Part shown: piece after piece, positions 1 through 6,431 of the stretch
How the letters are laid out: each line of letters begins with the position of its first letter
How positions within the stretch are numbered: position 1 is the stretch's first letter
Assembly: GCA_964485515.1 (NCBI GenBank)
Contig: CAZALT010000083.1
Span: 1 to 15,289, forward strand
Direction: 5' to 3'
Length of the DNA stretch: 15,289 nucleotides
Source: CAZALT01 sp964485515
GTDB taxonomy: Bacteria > Actinomycetota > Acidimicrobiia > Acidimicrobiales > Acidimicrobilacustridaceae
Position numbers and translations under genes: made by a program
The notes under the pieces: generated by a model
Seen by the model: only the letters and a program-made list of their open reading frames with translations
Told to the model about the DNA's origin: nothing
Database searches by the model: none

Positions 1-278
1 GGGAAGGTCTCGACGGCGTCCTCTCCGAGGAAGGCCGCGAGGTCGCGCTGCAACCGCTCGGCGTCGCTCGTCGTGGGCACAGCCACGACGAGCGGCTCGC
101 GGGTGGACGTGACGGCCAACGCGGCGAGGGCGACGGCCCGGGCCGGCTCGGGGATGGCGAGCACGGCCGACGAGCGACCGAGCACCTGGGCCAGCGCGGG
201 CTCGTCACGGAGCAGCGCCGGGAGCCCCGTCAGGGGTGAAGAGGGTGAGAGCGACGCGGGAGGTTGGATCGGCGACAT
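1..278 (-). CDS. mfd: Transcription-repair coupling factor Mfd, N-terminal fragment (runs off the window)
   Basis: The reading frame from the ATG at 278-276 is open to the window edge and gives 92 residues, about the first 8% of a protein usually near 1,150 residues. It shows the actinobacterial Mfd N-terminus: LPALLRDEPALAQVLGR, then AVLAIPEPARAVALAALA, a PLVVAVPTTSDAERL strand and LAAFLGEDAVETFP, the start of the UvrB-like damage-recognition module. Mfd is known to displace RNA polymerase stalled at DNA lesions by ATP-driven translocation and to recruit UvrA. The ATG is the only usual start in frame after the upstream stop, and no clear Shine-Dalgarno precedes it. It lies 53 bases downstream of the FKBP gene on the same strand, so co-transcription is possible. 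In Mycobacterium mfd also lies close to glmU. The family call rests on motif recognition in a short fragment. Confidence 0.85.
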   Translation of the reverse strand, partial: MSPIQPPASLSPSSPLTGLPALLRDEPALAQVLGRSSAVLAIPEPARAVALAALAVTSTREPLVVAVPTTSDAERLQRDLAAFLGEDAVETF

Positions 279-331
279 CGCCGCCCATGATGGCGCGCGC
301 CGGGTCGGGTTCCCGCTTCGAGCCTGCCGTC

Positions 332-877
332 CTATTCGAACGAGTCGAGCGTGACCACGAAGTAGAGGGTCTCACCCGGCTTGATGTCCGCACCCGCTCC
401 CTGCGACCCATATCCCAGTTCCGGCGGGATGACGAGCAGGCGTTGGCCTCCCGCCTGCATGCCGACGAGGCCCTCGCTCCAGCCCGAGATGACCTGGTCG
501 AGACCGAACGTCGCCTGCTGACCCCGCGAGTAGGAGTCGTCGAAGATCATGCCCGTCGAGCACGCCACGCCGATGTAGTCGACCGTCACGGTGGCACCGG
601 CGGGCACGGCCGGCCCCTCGCCCACCTTCAGGTCCTCGACGACCAGCTCGGTCGGCGGCGGTCCCGCTTCGATCGGCACCTCGGGAGCGCCGCCAGGAAG
701 CTCGTCGGCGAACGCCACGCAGTCCTTGCCCGCGGCAGAGACGTCGTCGACCGCGGAGCTCGTTGTGGTCGTGGCCGTGGTCTCGTCGTCGGACGACGAG
801 CACCCGGCGAGGGCGGTGAGCAGCATCGCCCCCGCGCATCCGGCTGCCAGCACGCGCCCTTGGGCTCTCGTGACCAT
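332..877 (-). CDS. FKBP-type peptidyl-prolyl cis-trans isomerase, lipoprotein
   Basis: This 181-residue protein has an N-terminal lipoprotein signal with lipobox LAGC, the acylated Cys being residue 26. A Ser/Thr/Asp-rich spacer follows (about 27-50), then one FKBP domain at about 78-181. Most FKBP active-site residues are visible: Tyr in VTVDYIG, Phe-Asp in MIFDDS, Val-Ile before SGW (Trp133), the GYG Tyr156, and Phe in LYFVVTL. The family catalyses cis-trans isomerisation of X-Pro bonds; here it would act at the outer face of the membrane. A much longer frame is open upstream, but the ATG at 877 is chosen because it begins the signal peptide and is preceded by AGGGA a few bases upstream. 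A -10-like TAGGTT lies about 60 bases upstream. The gene is divergent from the YceH-type gene and is followed by mfd. Confidence 0.9.
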   Translation of the reverse strand: MVTRAQGRVLAAGCAGAMLLTALAGCSSSDDETTATTTTSSAVDDVSAAGKDCVAFADELPGGAPEVPIEAGPPPTELVVEDLKVGEGPAVPAGATVTVDYIGVACSTGMIFDDSYSRGQQATFGLDQVISGWSEGLVGMQAGGQRLLVIPPELGYGSQGAGADIKPGETLYFVVTLDSFE

Positions 878-938
878 CGAATCCCTGCTTTCGTCGAACA
901 CCGGCCTGCCCCGTCGGCAGATCCGGACCCAGCGGGCG

Positions 939-944
939 AACCTA
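939..944 (-). promoter_or_regulatory. Candidate -10 element TAGGTT for the FKBP lipoprotein gene
   Basis: On the minus strand TAGGTT fits the TANNNT pattern of actinobacterial housekeeping promoters. It would give a leader of roughly 55 bases that includes the AGGGA ribosome-binding site. I see no good -35 hexamer at 16-18 bases. The call rests on position and on recurrence of the same hexamer upstream of other genes here. Confidence 0.3.
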
Positions 945-1025
945 GCGGGGCGCGGCGACCCACCGCACGCGCCGGAGCGGTCCGCCCTACCACCGCTGTC
1001 CGAGCACGGCAGCGTCCCGGGCCGG

Positions 1026-1093
1026 CCGGGTTCGGTCTGGCCAGGTTCAGTCTGGGCCGGGTTCGGTCTGGCCAGGTTCAGTCTGGCTAGGTT
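1026..1093 (+). repeat. Tandem repeat of about 15 bp ending at the YceH-type start
   Basis: Two 30-bp units (1026-1055 and 1057-1086) are identical, with period 31. Each splits into two 15-16 bp halves, GGTTCGGTCTGGCCA and GGTTCAGTCTGG, so about four and a half copies of a degenerate GGTTCRGTCTGGCC unit stand in a row. The last copy changes CAGGTT to TAGGTT, which forms a -10-like hexamer just before the start codon at 1100. It lies in the divergent region between the FKBP gene and the YceH-type gene. Confidence 0.8.
1088..1093 (+). promoter_or_regulatory. Candidate -10 element TAGGTT giving a leaderless transcript
   Basis: TAGGTT is followed by six bases (gagccg) and then the ATG at 1100, so transcription would begin at or next to the start codon. 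There is no Shine-Dalgarno in those six bases, which agrees with leaderless translation, common in actinobacteria. No convincing -35 is seen because that region is repeat sequence. Confidence 0.4.
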
Positions 1094-1099
1094 GAGCCG

Positions 1100-2182
1100 A
1101 TGGTCGAGCTCTCGCCGTTCGCGTGTCGGGTGATCGGAGCGCTGCTGGAGAAGGAGCGGACCGTGCCGGCCACCTACCCGCTCACGCCGAAGGCGGTCGT
1201 GTCGGCCTGCAACCAGACGACAGGCCGCGACCCGATCATGTCGATCACCGAGGCCCAGGTCGACCTCGCCATCCGCGAGCTGCGCGACGCAAAGTTCGCC
1301 CGGACGGTGCACGCCAGCCACGGCGCACGCACCGAGAAGTACCGCCAGGTGCTCGACGAGGCCCTTGCTCTCGACTCGGGCGAACGAGCGGTGATCACCC
1401 TGCTGCTCCTGCGTGGCGCGCAGACTCCCGGGGAGCTGCGCTCGCGCAGCGATCGCCTCCACGCGTTCAGCTCGGTCGAGGAGGTCGACACCGCTCTCGA
1501 CAACCTGGCCCGCCGTGCCATGCCGCTCGTCGAGCAGCTCGAACGACGCCCGGGCCAAAAGGAGCAGCGCTGGATCCACCTGCTCGGCACCGAGGAGGAC
1601 CGCGCCGTGCAGATCGACGGGTCCGCGCCCGCCGTCACGCCCGTCGCCGCGACACCGCCGCCGGAGCGAGCGGCCCCGCTCGCTCCCGAGCTGGCGCCGC
1701 TCGCCGCCTTCGTCGGCAGGTGGATCGGCACCGGGCAGGGCAACCATCCGAACATCGAGCCCTTCACCTACGTCGAGACGCTGAGCTTGGTCCCCGTGCC
1801 CGGACGGGCCGCGCTCGCCTACCGCTCCACGACGACGACCCCCGACACCGGGAACCTCATCCACGACGAGACGGGATTCGTCCGGTCGCTCGGCGACGGC
1901 TCGGTCGAGCTGGTTGTCGCGCAAGGGTCCGGTGTCGTCGAGGTCTCCGAAGGACTCGTCGACGACCGCGAGCTGATCCTCAACTCGACGACGGTGGCGG
2001 GAACCCGCACCGCGGAACGAGTCGGCTCCGTCGACCGCCGTTACGTCGTGCGAGACGCAACGCTGGTCTCAGAGCTCTCGATGGCGGACACCGAGCAGAC
2101 GCCTGGACAAGACCCCGGCCAGCCTCCCGGGCAGGCACGGGGATCTCTCCGACTCACCGGCACCTTGACCCGTCAGACCTGA
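1100..2182 (+). CDS. YceH/DUF480 winged-helix protein fused to a nitrobindin-like (THAP4/DUF1794) beta-barrel
   Basis: This 360-residue protein has two parts. Residues 1-165 match the YceH (DUF480) family of two winged-helix domains: LSPFACRVIGALLEKE, TYPLTPKAVVSACNQTT, a GARTEKYRQ stretch and LLLLRGAQTPGELRSRS. A linker rich in Pro and Ala (about 170-196) follows. Residues 197-358 look like a nitrobindin barrel: GRWIGTGQGNHP, then IEPFTY, AALAYRS, HDETGFVR and VELVVAQGSGVVEV. In known nitrobindins a His near the C-terminus binds haem; the equivalent strand here reads RLTGTLTR and appears to have Arg in its place, after a PGQ-rich insertion (about 335-346). YceH function is not established; DNA binding is inferred from the fold. 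The barrel's ligand is unknown. The MFS gene follows after 153 bases on the same strand. Confidence 0.8.
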   Translation: MVELSPFACRVIGALLEKERTVPATYPLTPKAVVSACNQTTGRDPIMSITEAQVDLAIRELRDAKFARTVHASHGARTEKYRQVLDEALALDSGERAVITLLLLRGAQTPGELRSRSDRLHAFSSVEEVDTALDNLARRAMPLVEQLERRPGQKEQRWIHLLGTEEDRAVQIDGSAPAVTPVAATPPPERAAPLAPELAPLAAFVGRWIGTGQGNHPNIEPFTYVETLSLVPVPGRAALAYRSTTTTPDTGNLIHDETGFVRSLGDGSVELVVAQGSGVVEVSEGLVDDRELILNSTTVAGTRTAERVGSVDRRYVVRDATLVSELSMADTEQTPGQDPGQPPGQARGSLRLTGTLTRQT

Positions 2183-2196
2183 ACCGAGCTGAGCCG

Positions 2197-2216
2197 AGCC
2201 GAGCCGCGGGCTGGCT
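2197..2216 (+). other. GC-rich hairpin after the YceH-type gene
   Basis: AGCC-G-AGCC pairs with GGCT-GGCT around a GCG loop, eight pairs with one bulge, 14 bases after the stop. There is no T-run, so it is at best a weak terminator or an attenuating hairpin before the MFS gene. Confidence 0.3.
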
Positions 2217-2335
2217 GGGGCTGCGACCAGAAACTGGGAATAGGACGTGCGCCCTGTGCGCTGGGGCTGCGAAGGTGCCCTGGCATCGGAGGCTGCGCGC
2301 TCGGCGCGGACTCCCTTCCCCACGAAGAGGTCCCC

Positions 2336-3997
2336 ATGAGCGAGCCCGACGCGCCGCCGACGATCATCGAAGACCCCCGGCGACGAACCCTCGTGCTCGT
2401 CGCCGTGTGCCTCGCGCTCATGCTCGTCGTGGCCGGCGTGTCGATGCTCAACCTCGCCATCCCCGACGTCACCGTCGACCTCGGCGCGTCGCGCACCGAC
2501 ATGCAGTGGATCATCGATGCCTACACCGTCGTGCTCGCCGCACTGCTCCTCCCCATGGGCGCGGTCAGCGACCGCTGGGGTCGGCGCTGGACGCTCATAG
2601 GCGGCATCGGTGTGCTCGCTGTCGCCGCCGCCGGCGCGGCCCTCTCGGACTCCACGACCCAGCTCATCGCGGCCCGAGCGCTCATGGGCGTCGGCGCCGC
2701 GCTGGTCATGCCGTCGACGCTCGCCACCATCACCAGCGTCTATCCCCCCGAGAGCCGGGCGAAGGCCGTCGGCATCTGGGCTGGTGTCGCCGGGGCAGGT
2801 GCCAACCTCGGCGTGCTCGCCGCGGGTCTCCTCCTCGAGTGGTTCAGCTGGCGCTCGCTGTTCGTCTTCAGCGCCACGTTCGCCGTCATCAGCTTCGCGG
2901 TCGCCTGGTTCGTCGTGCCCAACACCAAGGACCCAGCCCACGCCAACCTCGACTTCGTCGGCGCCGCCCTGTCGCTCGTCGGCATCGGCGCCCTGGTCAC
3001 GGGCATCATCGAAGGCCCCGAACGCGGCTGGAGCGATGCGCTCACCGTGGCGGCCCTGACCGTCGGCATCGTCGCCATCACCGCGTGGATCCTGTGGTCG
3101 CTGCGCATCGACAAGCCGCTCCTCGACTTCCGCTTCTTCAAGCTCCGCGGCTTCGCCACGGGCTCGGCATCGCTGTTCTTCCAGTTCTTCGCCATGTTCG
3201 GTTTCTTCATCGTGGCCCTGCAGTTCCTGCAGCTCATCTTGGGCTTCGGCACGCTGAAGGCTGCGCTGTCGCTGCTACCCATGGCCATCGTGATCATGCC
3301 GGTCTCGGCCTACGCGGCCACGCTGGCCCAGAGGTACGGGCAACGACTCATCGGGGCGCTCGGCCTATCGATCACCGCGTTCGGGTTCTTGATCATCGCC
3401 CTCATGGACGTGAGCTCGAACTACTGGCACTTCCTGTTCGGCCTCTTCTTCACCGGCATCGGCATGGCGCTGGCTATGACGCCGGCAACCGACGCCATCG
3501 TCGGTTCGCTCCCCCCGGCCAAGCAGGGCGTGGCATCGGCGGTGAACGACACGGCCCGCGAGCTCGGTGCGGCCTTCGGCATCGCCGTGATCGGCAGCGC
3601 CTTCAACACCGGATACGGCAACAGCATCACCGAGGGCGTCGCGGGGCTGCCGCCCGAGATGGCCGAGGTGGCGAAAGAGGCCCCGGCCTCCGCGTTCGTC
3701 GTCGCCGGGCAGATGGGCGAAGCAGGTTTGGGGCTCTTGAGCGCAGCCCGTGAGGCCTTCATGGTCGGCAGCCGCTGGGCCCTGCTCTCTGGCGCGCTCG
3801 TGCTGGTGATCGGCGCCCTGTTCGTCATCGTGCGGGCGCCGCGCAAGGCAGACGACCCCGAGGTCAACCTCGACGACACCCTCGACCTGGCTTTGGACAC
3901 CGAGCTCGACCGCACCCACCGGACGACCACGGTCACCGGGGAGACCGCGGCACGCACCGCGGCCACCGAGGACGATCCGGTCCCCGACCCGTTCTGA
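2336..3997 (+). CDS. MFS drug exporter, DHA2 (EmrB/QacA) family
   Basis: This 553-residue integral membrane protein is of the 14-helix DHA2 size class. The first helix starts near residue 18. The signature loop between helices 2 and 3, MGAVSDRWGRR (74-84), is MFS motif A; helix 4 carries RALMGVGAALVMPSTLA. Helix 5, with the antiporter motif C region, reads GVAGAGANLGVLAAG, where the usual Gly-Pro is Gly-Ala, so the motif is degenerate. The C-terminal 50 residues are hydrophilic and acidic (DDPEVNLDD, DLALDTELD) and should lie in the cytoplasm. The family exports drugs or other amphiphiles using the proton gradient; the substrate cannot be told. The ATG at 2336 has AGAGG five bases upstream. 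It runs in the same direction as the YceH-type gene and converges on pth. Confidence 0.9.
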   Translation: MSEPDAPPTIIEDPRRRTLVLVAVCLALMLVVAGVSMLNLAIPDVTVDLGASRTDMQWIIDAYTVVLAALLLPMGAVSDRWGRRWTLIGGIGVLAVAAAGAALSDSTTQLIAARALMGVGAALVMPSTLATITSVYPPESRAKAVGIWAGVAGAGANLGVLAAGLLLEWFSWRSLFVFSATFAVISFAVAWFVVPNTKDPAHANLDFVGAALSLVGIGALVTGIIEGPERGWSDALTVAALTVGIVAITAWILWSLRIDKPLLDFRFFKLRGFATGSASLFFQFFAMFGFFIVALQFLQLILGFGTLKAALSLLPMAIVIMPVSAYAATLAQRYGQRLIGALGLSITAFGFLIIALMDVSSNYWHFLFGLFFTGIGMALAMTPATDAIVGSLPPAKQGVASAVNDTARELGAAFGIAVIGSAFNTGYGNSITEGVAGLPPEMAEVAKEAPASAFVVAGQMGEAGLGLLSAAREAFMVGSRWALLSGALVLVIGALFVIVRAPRKADDPEVNLDDTLDLALDTELDRTHRTTTVTGETAARTAATEDDPVPDPF

Positions 3998-4020
3998 GAC
4001 CTCGCTCGGTCGGCCGCGAT

Positions 4021-4036
4021 CCGCCACCGTTGGCGG
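4021..4036. terminator. Hairpin between convergent MFS and pth genes
   Basis: CCGCCA and TGGCGG form a perfect six-pair stem with a four-base loop, in the 67-base gap between two convergent stops. Neither side has a T-run, so termination is inferred from position only. Confidence 0.35.
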
Positions 4037-4064
4037 GGGTGGCTGACCGCAAGCCGCTCCGGGC

Positions 4065-4715
4065 TCAGGTCTCGGGTGGGGTCCAGCCGTTGTAGCGATC
4101 CATCGCTTCGACTGCTCCGTCGCGGAGGATGACCTCGACGGCGTCGGCGGCCGCGCTCACCACCTGGTCGAGCAGGGCACGGTCGGCCTTGCCCACCTTC
4201 TTGAGGACGTGGTGGGCGCCCTGCTCCTTCGAGGGGGGCTTGCCCACCCCGATGCGCACGCGGACGAAGTCGTCGTCGTGCAGATGGGCCTTGATCGAGC
4301 GCAGTCCGTTGTGGCCGGCGAGTCCGCCGCCCACCTTGACCCGGAGCCGACCGCTGGGCAGATCGAGCTCGTCGTGCACGACGACGAGTCGGTGCAGATC
4401 GTCGACGTCGAGGCGCTTCACCAGTGGACGGACCGACTGGCCCGACTCGTTCATGTAGGTCACCGGCGCGGCCAGCACCACACGGCAACCGCCGATCGAC
4501 ACCGTGTCGACCAGGGCGCGGTCCTTCTTGGCGAGCTTCAGATGGCCGCCGTAGCGGCGCGCCAGCTCGTCGACGACATCGAACCCGACGTTGTGACGCG
4601 AACCCTCGTACTCGGCTCCGGGGTTGCCCAGGCCGACGACGAGGAGATCAGTCGCCGTCGCCGTCGCCCTCGCCCTCGCCGGACTCGGCCGCGTCGCCGC
4701 CCTCGCCGTCTTCAC
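4065..4715 (-). CDS. pth: Peptidyl-tRNA hydrolase
   Basis: Pth cleaves the ester bond of peptidyl-tRNA released from stalled ribosomes and recycles tRNA. The core begins LLVVGLGNPGAEYEGSRHNV, with the catalytic Asn of GLGNP and His of RHNVG; VTYMNESGQSV and VVVHDELDLPSG (the Asp) follow, then GGGLAGHNGLRSI. From LLVV to the stop the length is about 193 residues, normal for the family. The start is a problem: no ATG, GTG or TTG lies in frame near the expected N-terminus. The nearest is the GTG at 4715-4713, inside the end of rplY, preceded by GAGG at nine bases. It adds about 22 residues rich in Ala, Arg and Thr and makes a 66-base overlap with rplY, so translational coupling is likely. The C-terminal end is secure; the start is not. 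Confidence 0.9.
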   Translation of the reverse strand: MKTARAATRPSPARARATATATDLLVVGLGNPGAEYEGSRHNVGFDVVDELARRYGGHLKLAKKDRALVDTVSIGGCRVVLAAPVTYMNESGQSVRPLVKRLDVDDLHRLVVVHDELDLPSGRLRVKVGGGLAGHNGLRSIKAHLHDDDFVRVRIGVGKPPSKEQGAHHVLKKVGKADRALLDQVVSAAADAVEVILRDGAVEAMDRYNGWTPPET

Positions 4716-5301
4716 CCTCGCCGGCCTCAGCTCCTTCGGCCTCGGTGAAGCGCGTGGCCACACCGGAGACGACGGGCGACTCGAGGTCGACGTCGGTGGT
4801 GACGCCGTCGGGAAGGTCGATGTCGGCCACGGTGATGTTCTCACCGATCTGCAGGGCAGTGATGTCGACCTCGAACTGGGTCGGGATCGAACCCGGCTTG
4901 GCCTTGACGGTGAGCGAGTGCAGGTGCTGCTCGGCCAGGCCCTTGGCGCTCTCGACGTCCTTGGCTTCACCGGTGGTGACGATCGGGACCTCGATCTCGA
5001 TGGCCGCGTCGCGGTCGACGCGGAGGAAGTCGACGTGCAGCACGTTGCGACGTACCGGGTGGCGCTGGAGCTCCTTGACCACGGTGAGGTCCTGGTGACC
5101 GTCGTAGTCGAGGGTGATCAACGCGTTGAGGCCGGCCTCGGTGACGAGCGCCTTGCGCAGCTCGGGCCACGAGACGGTGACCGAAACGGGATCGCTCCCC
5201 AGGCCGTAGACGACACCGGGGACCTGGCCGTCGGCGCGCAGGCGACCGGAACGGCGAGAGCCGGCGGGACGGCCGGCTTCAGCGGTGAGCGTGATTTCCA
5301 T
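4648..5301 (-). CDS. rplY: 50S ribosomal protein L25, long CTC form
   Basis: This 217-residue protein binds 5S rRNA in the large subunit. Residues 1-95 form the L25 domain (EITLTAEAGRPAGSRRSGRL, GQVPGVVYG, ELQRHPVRRNVLHVDFLRV). About 98-185 is the C-terminal beta domain of the TL5/CTC type (EVPIVTTGEA, KAKPGSIPTQFEVDIT, DLPDGV). The last 37 residues are a low-complexity acidic tail of Gly, Glu and Asp ending GEGDGDGD; such tails occur in actinobacterial L25. ATG at 5301 is preceded by AGGAG at a good distance. It follows prs after 96 bases and overlaps the likely start of pth. Confidence 0.95.
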   Translation of the reverse strand: MEITLTAEAGRPAGSRRSGRLRADGQVPGVVYGLGSDPVSVTVSWPELRKALVTEAGLNALITLDYDGHQDLTVVKELQRHPVRRNVLHVDFLRVDRDAAIEIEVPIVTTGEAKDVESAKGLAEQHLHSLTVKAKPGSIPTQFEVDITALQIGENITVADIDLPDGVTTDVDLESPVVSGVATRFTEAEGAEAGEGEDGEGGDAAESGEGEGDGDGD

Positions 5302-5346
5302 CGGTGGTCTCCTGGACTGGCGGATGCCGAGGACGAACGGCCCGCC

Positions 5347-5376
5347 ATGCTACCGAGTCACCCGGCCACGACACAA
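5347..5376 (-). promoter_or_regulatory. Candidate promoter for rplY-pth
   Basis: On the minus strand TTGTGT (5376-5371), 18 bases and TAGCAT (5352-5347) resemble a sigma-70 type -35/-10 pair in the gap after prs. Transcription would start about 40 bases before the rplY ATG, leaving room for its AGGAG site. It could raise rplY expression above that of glmU-prs. Confidence 0.4.
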
Positions 5377-5397
5377 AGGCGGGCTGACGGCGATGCC

Positions 5398-6381
5398 TCA
5401 GCTCTGGTTGGCCCCGTCGAAGATCTCGCTGACCGAGGTGTCCTCGAACACGGCGTCGATGGCGTCGGCGATGATGCCCGCCACCGAAAGCACCTCGATC
5501 TTGTCGAGCTGCTTGTCGGCAGGGAACGGCAACGTGTTGGTGACGACCACCTTCGTGATGACCGAGTTCTTCAGCCGGTCGATGGCCGGGCCGCTGAACA
5601 CGCCGTGCGTGCACGCGGCGTAGACCTCGGAGGCACCGTGATCGATGAGCTGATCGGCGGCGGCGACGATCGTGCCGGCCGTGTCGATCATGTCGTCGAT
5701 CAGCACGCACACCCGACCGTCGACGTCGCCCACCACGTCGCGCGCTTCGACTTCGTTCTTCGCTCCCTTGATGCGGCGCTTGTGCACGATGGCGAGGTCG
5801 GCGCCGAGCTGCTGCGCGTAGCGTTCGGCCACCTTCACCCGACCGGCATCCGGCGACACGATGACGAGATCGTCGCCGAGGCCTGCCATGTAGTCGACGA
5901 GCACCGGCATGGCCGTGAGGTGGTCGACGGGGCCGTCGAAGAAGCCTTGGATCTGACCCGAGTGCAGGTCGACGCTGATGATGCGCGTGGCGCCGGCAAC
6001 GCTGAACATGTTGGCGATCAGCTTCGCTGTGATGGGCTCACGGCCCTCGGACTTCCGGTCCTGGCGGCCGTAGCCGTAGAACGGGCAGACCACGGTGATG
6101 CGCTTGGCCGACGCCCGCTTGGCGGCGTCGACCATGATGAGCTGCTCCATGATCGAGTCGTTCAGCGACCCGTCGTCGAACGCGCTGTGGCTCTGGACGA
6201 TGAACACGTCGGTGCCGCGGATCGACTCGGTGAACTTGCAGTGGAGCTCGCCGTTGGCGAACTCGGCCGGTCCGGCGTCGCCGAGCTCGACGTCGAGCGC
6301 CTTCGCGATCTCCTCCGAAAGGGTGGGGTTGGCGCGACCAGACACCAGGTACAGGCGCTTCGTCGGGGACACTTCCTGCAT
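5398..6381 (-). CDS. prs: Ribose-phosphate pyrophosphokinase (PRPP synthase), class I
   Basis: This 327-residue enzyme makes 5-phosphoribosyl 1-pyrophosphate from ribose 5-phosphate and ATP for nucleotide, histidine and tryptophan synthesis. Visible motifs are RLYLVSGRANPTLSEEIA, FANGELHCKFTESIRG, the FYGYGRQDRK loop (101-110), the metal-binding VDLHSGQIQGFFD (137-149), VSPDAGRVKVAERYA, and the PRPP-binding loop DDMIDTAGT (229-237). The length and motifs fit class I enzymes, which are phosphate-activated and ADP-inhibited in known cases. ATG at 6381 has AAGG upstream at a suitable distance. It lies 50 bases downstream of glmU, and glmU-prs-rplY-pth is a common actinobacterial order. In Mycobacterium a lipoprotein gene (lpqT) sits between prs and rplY; it is absent here. 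Confidence 0.97.
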   Translation of the reverse strand: MQEVSPTKRLYLVSGRANPTLSEEIAKALDVELGDAGPAEFANGELHCKFTESIRGTDVFIVQSHSAFDDGSLNDSIMEQLIMVDAAKRASAKRITVVCPFYGYGRQDRKSEGREPITAKLIANMFSVAGATRIISVDLHSGQIQGFFDGPVDHLTAMPVLVDYMAGLGDDLVIVSPDAGRVKVAERYAQQLGADLAIVHKRRIKGAKNEVEARDVVGDVDGRVCVLIDDMIDTAGTIVAAADQLIDHGASEVYAACTHGVFSGPAIDRLKNSVITKVVVTNTLPFPADKQLDKIEVLSVAGIIADAIDAVFEDTSVSEIFDGANQS

Positions 6382-6431
6382 GCCGGGCCTTTCGTGGTCC
6401 GTTTGGTGGTGAGCCGGTCTACCGACCCGGC

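Noticed and set aside
332..1924. Extension of the FKBP frame to 530 codons
   Set aside because: The extra part crosses the tandem array and runs antisense to the YceH-type gene; a signal peptide with lipobox begins at 877.
1123..3753. Very long plus-strand open frame (876 codons) across the YceH-type and MFS genes
   Set aside because: It is an alternative frame of two clear genes; its translation is Arg/His/Pro-rich with no motifs, as expected in GC-rich DNA.
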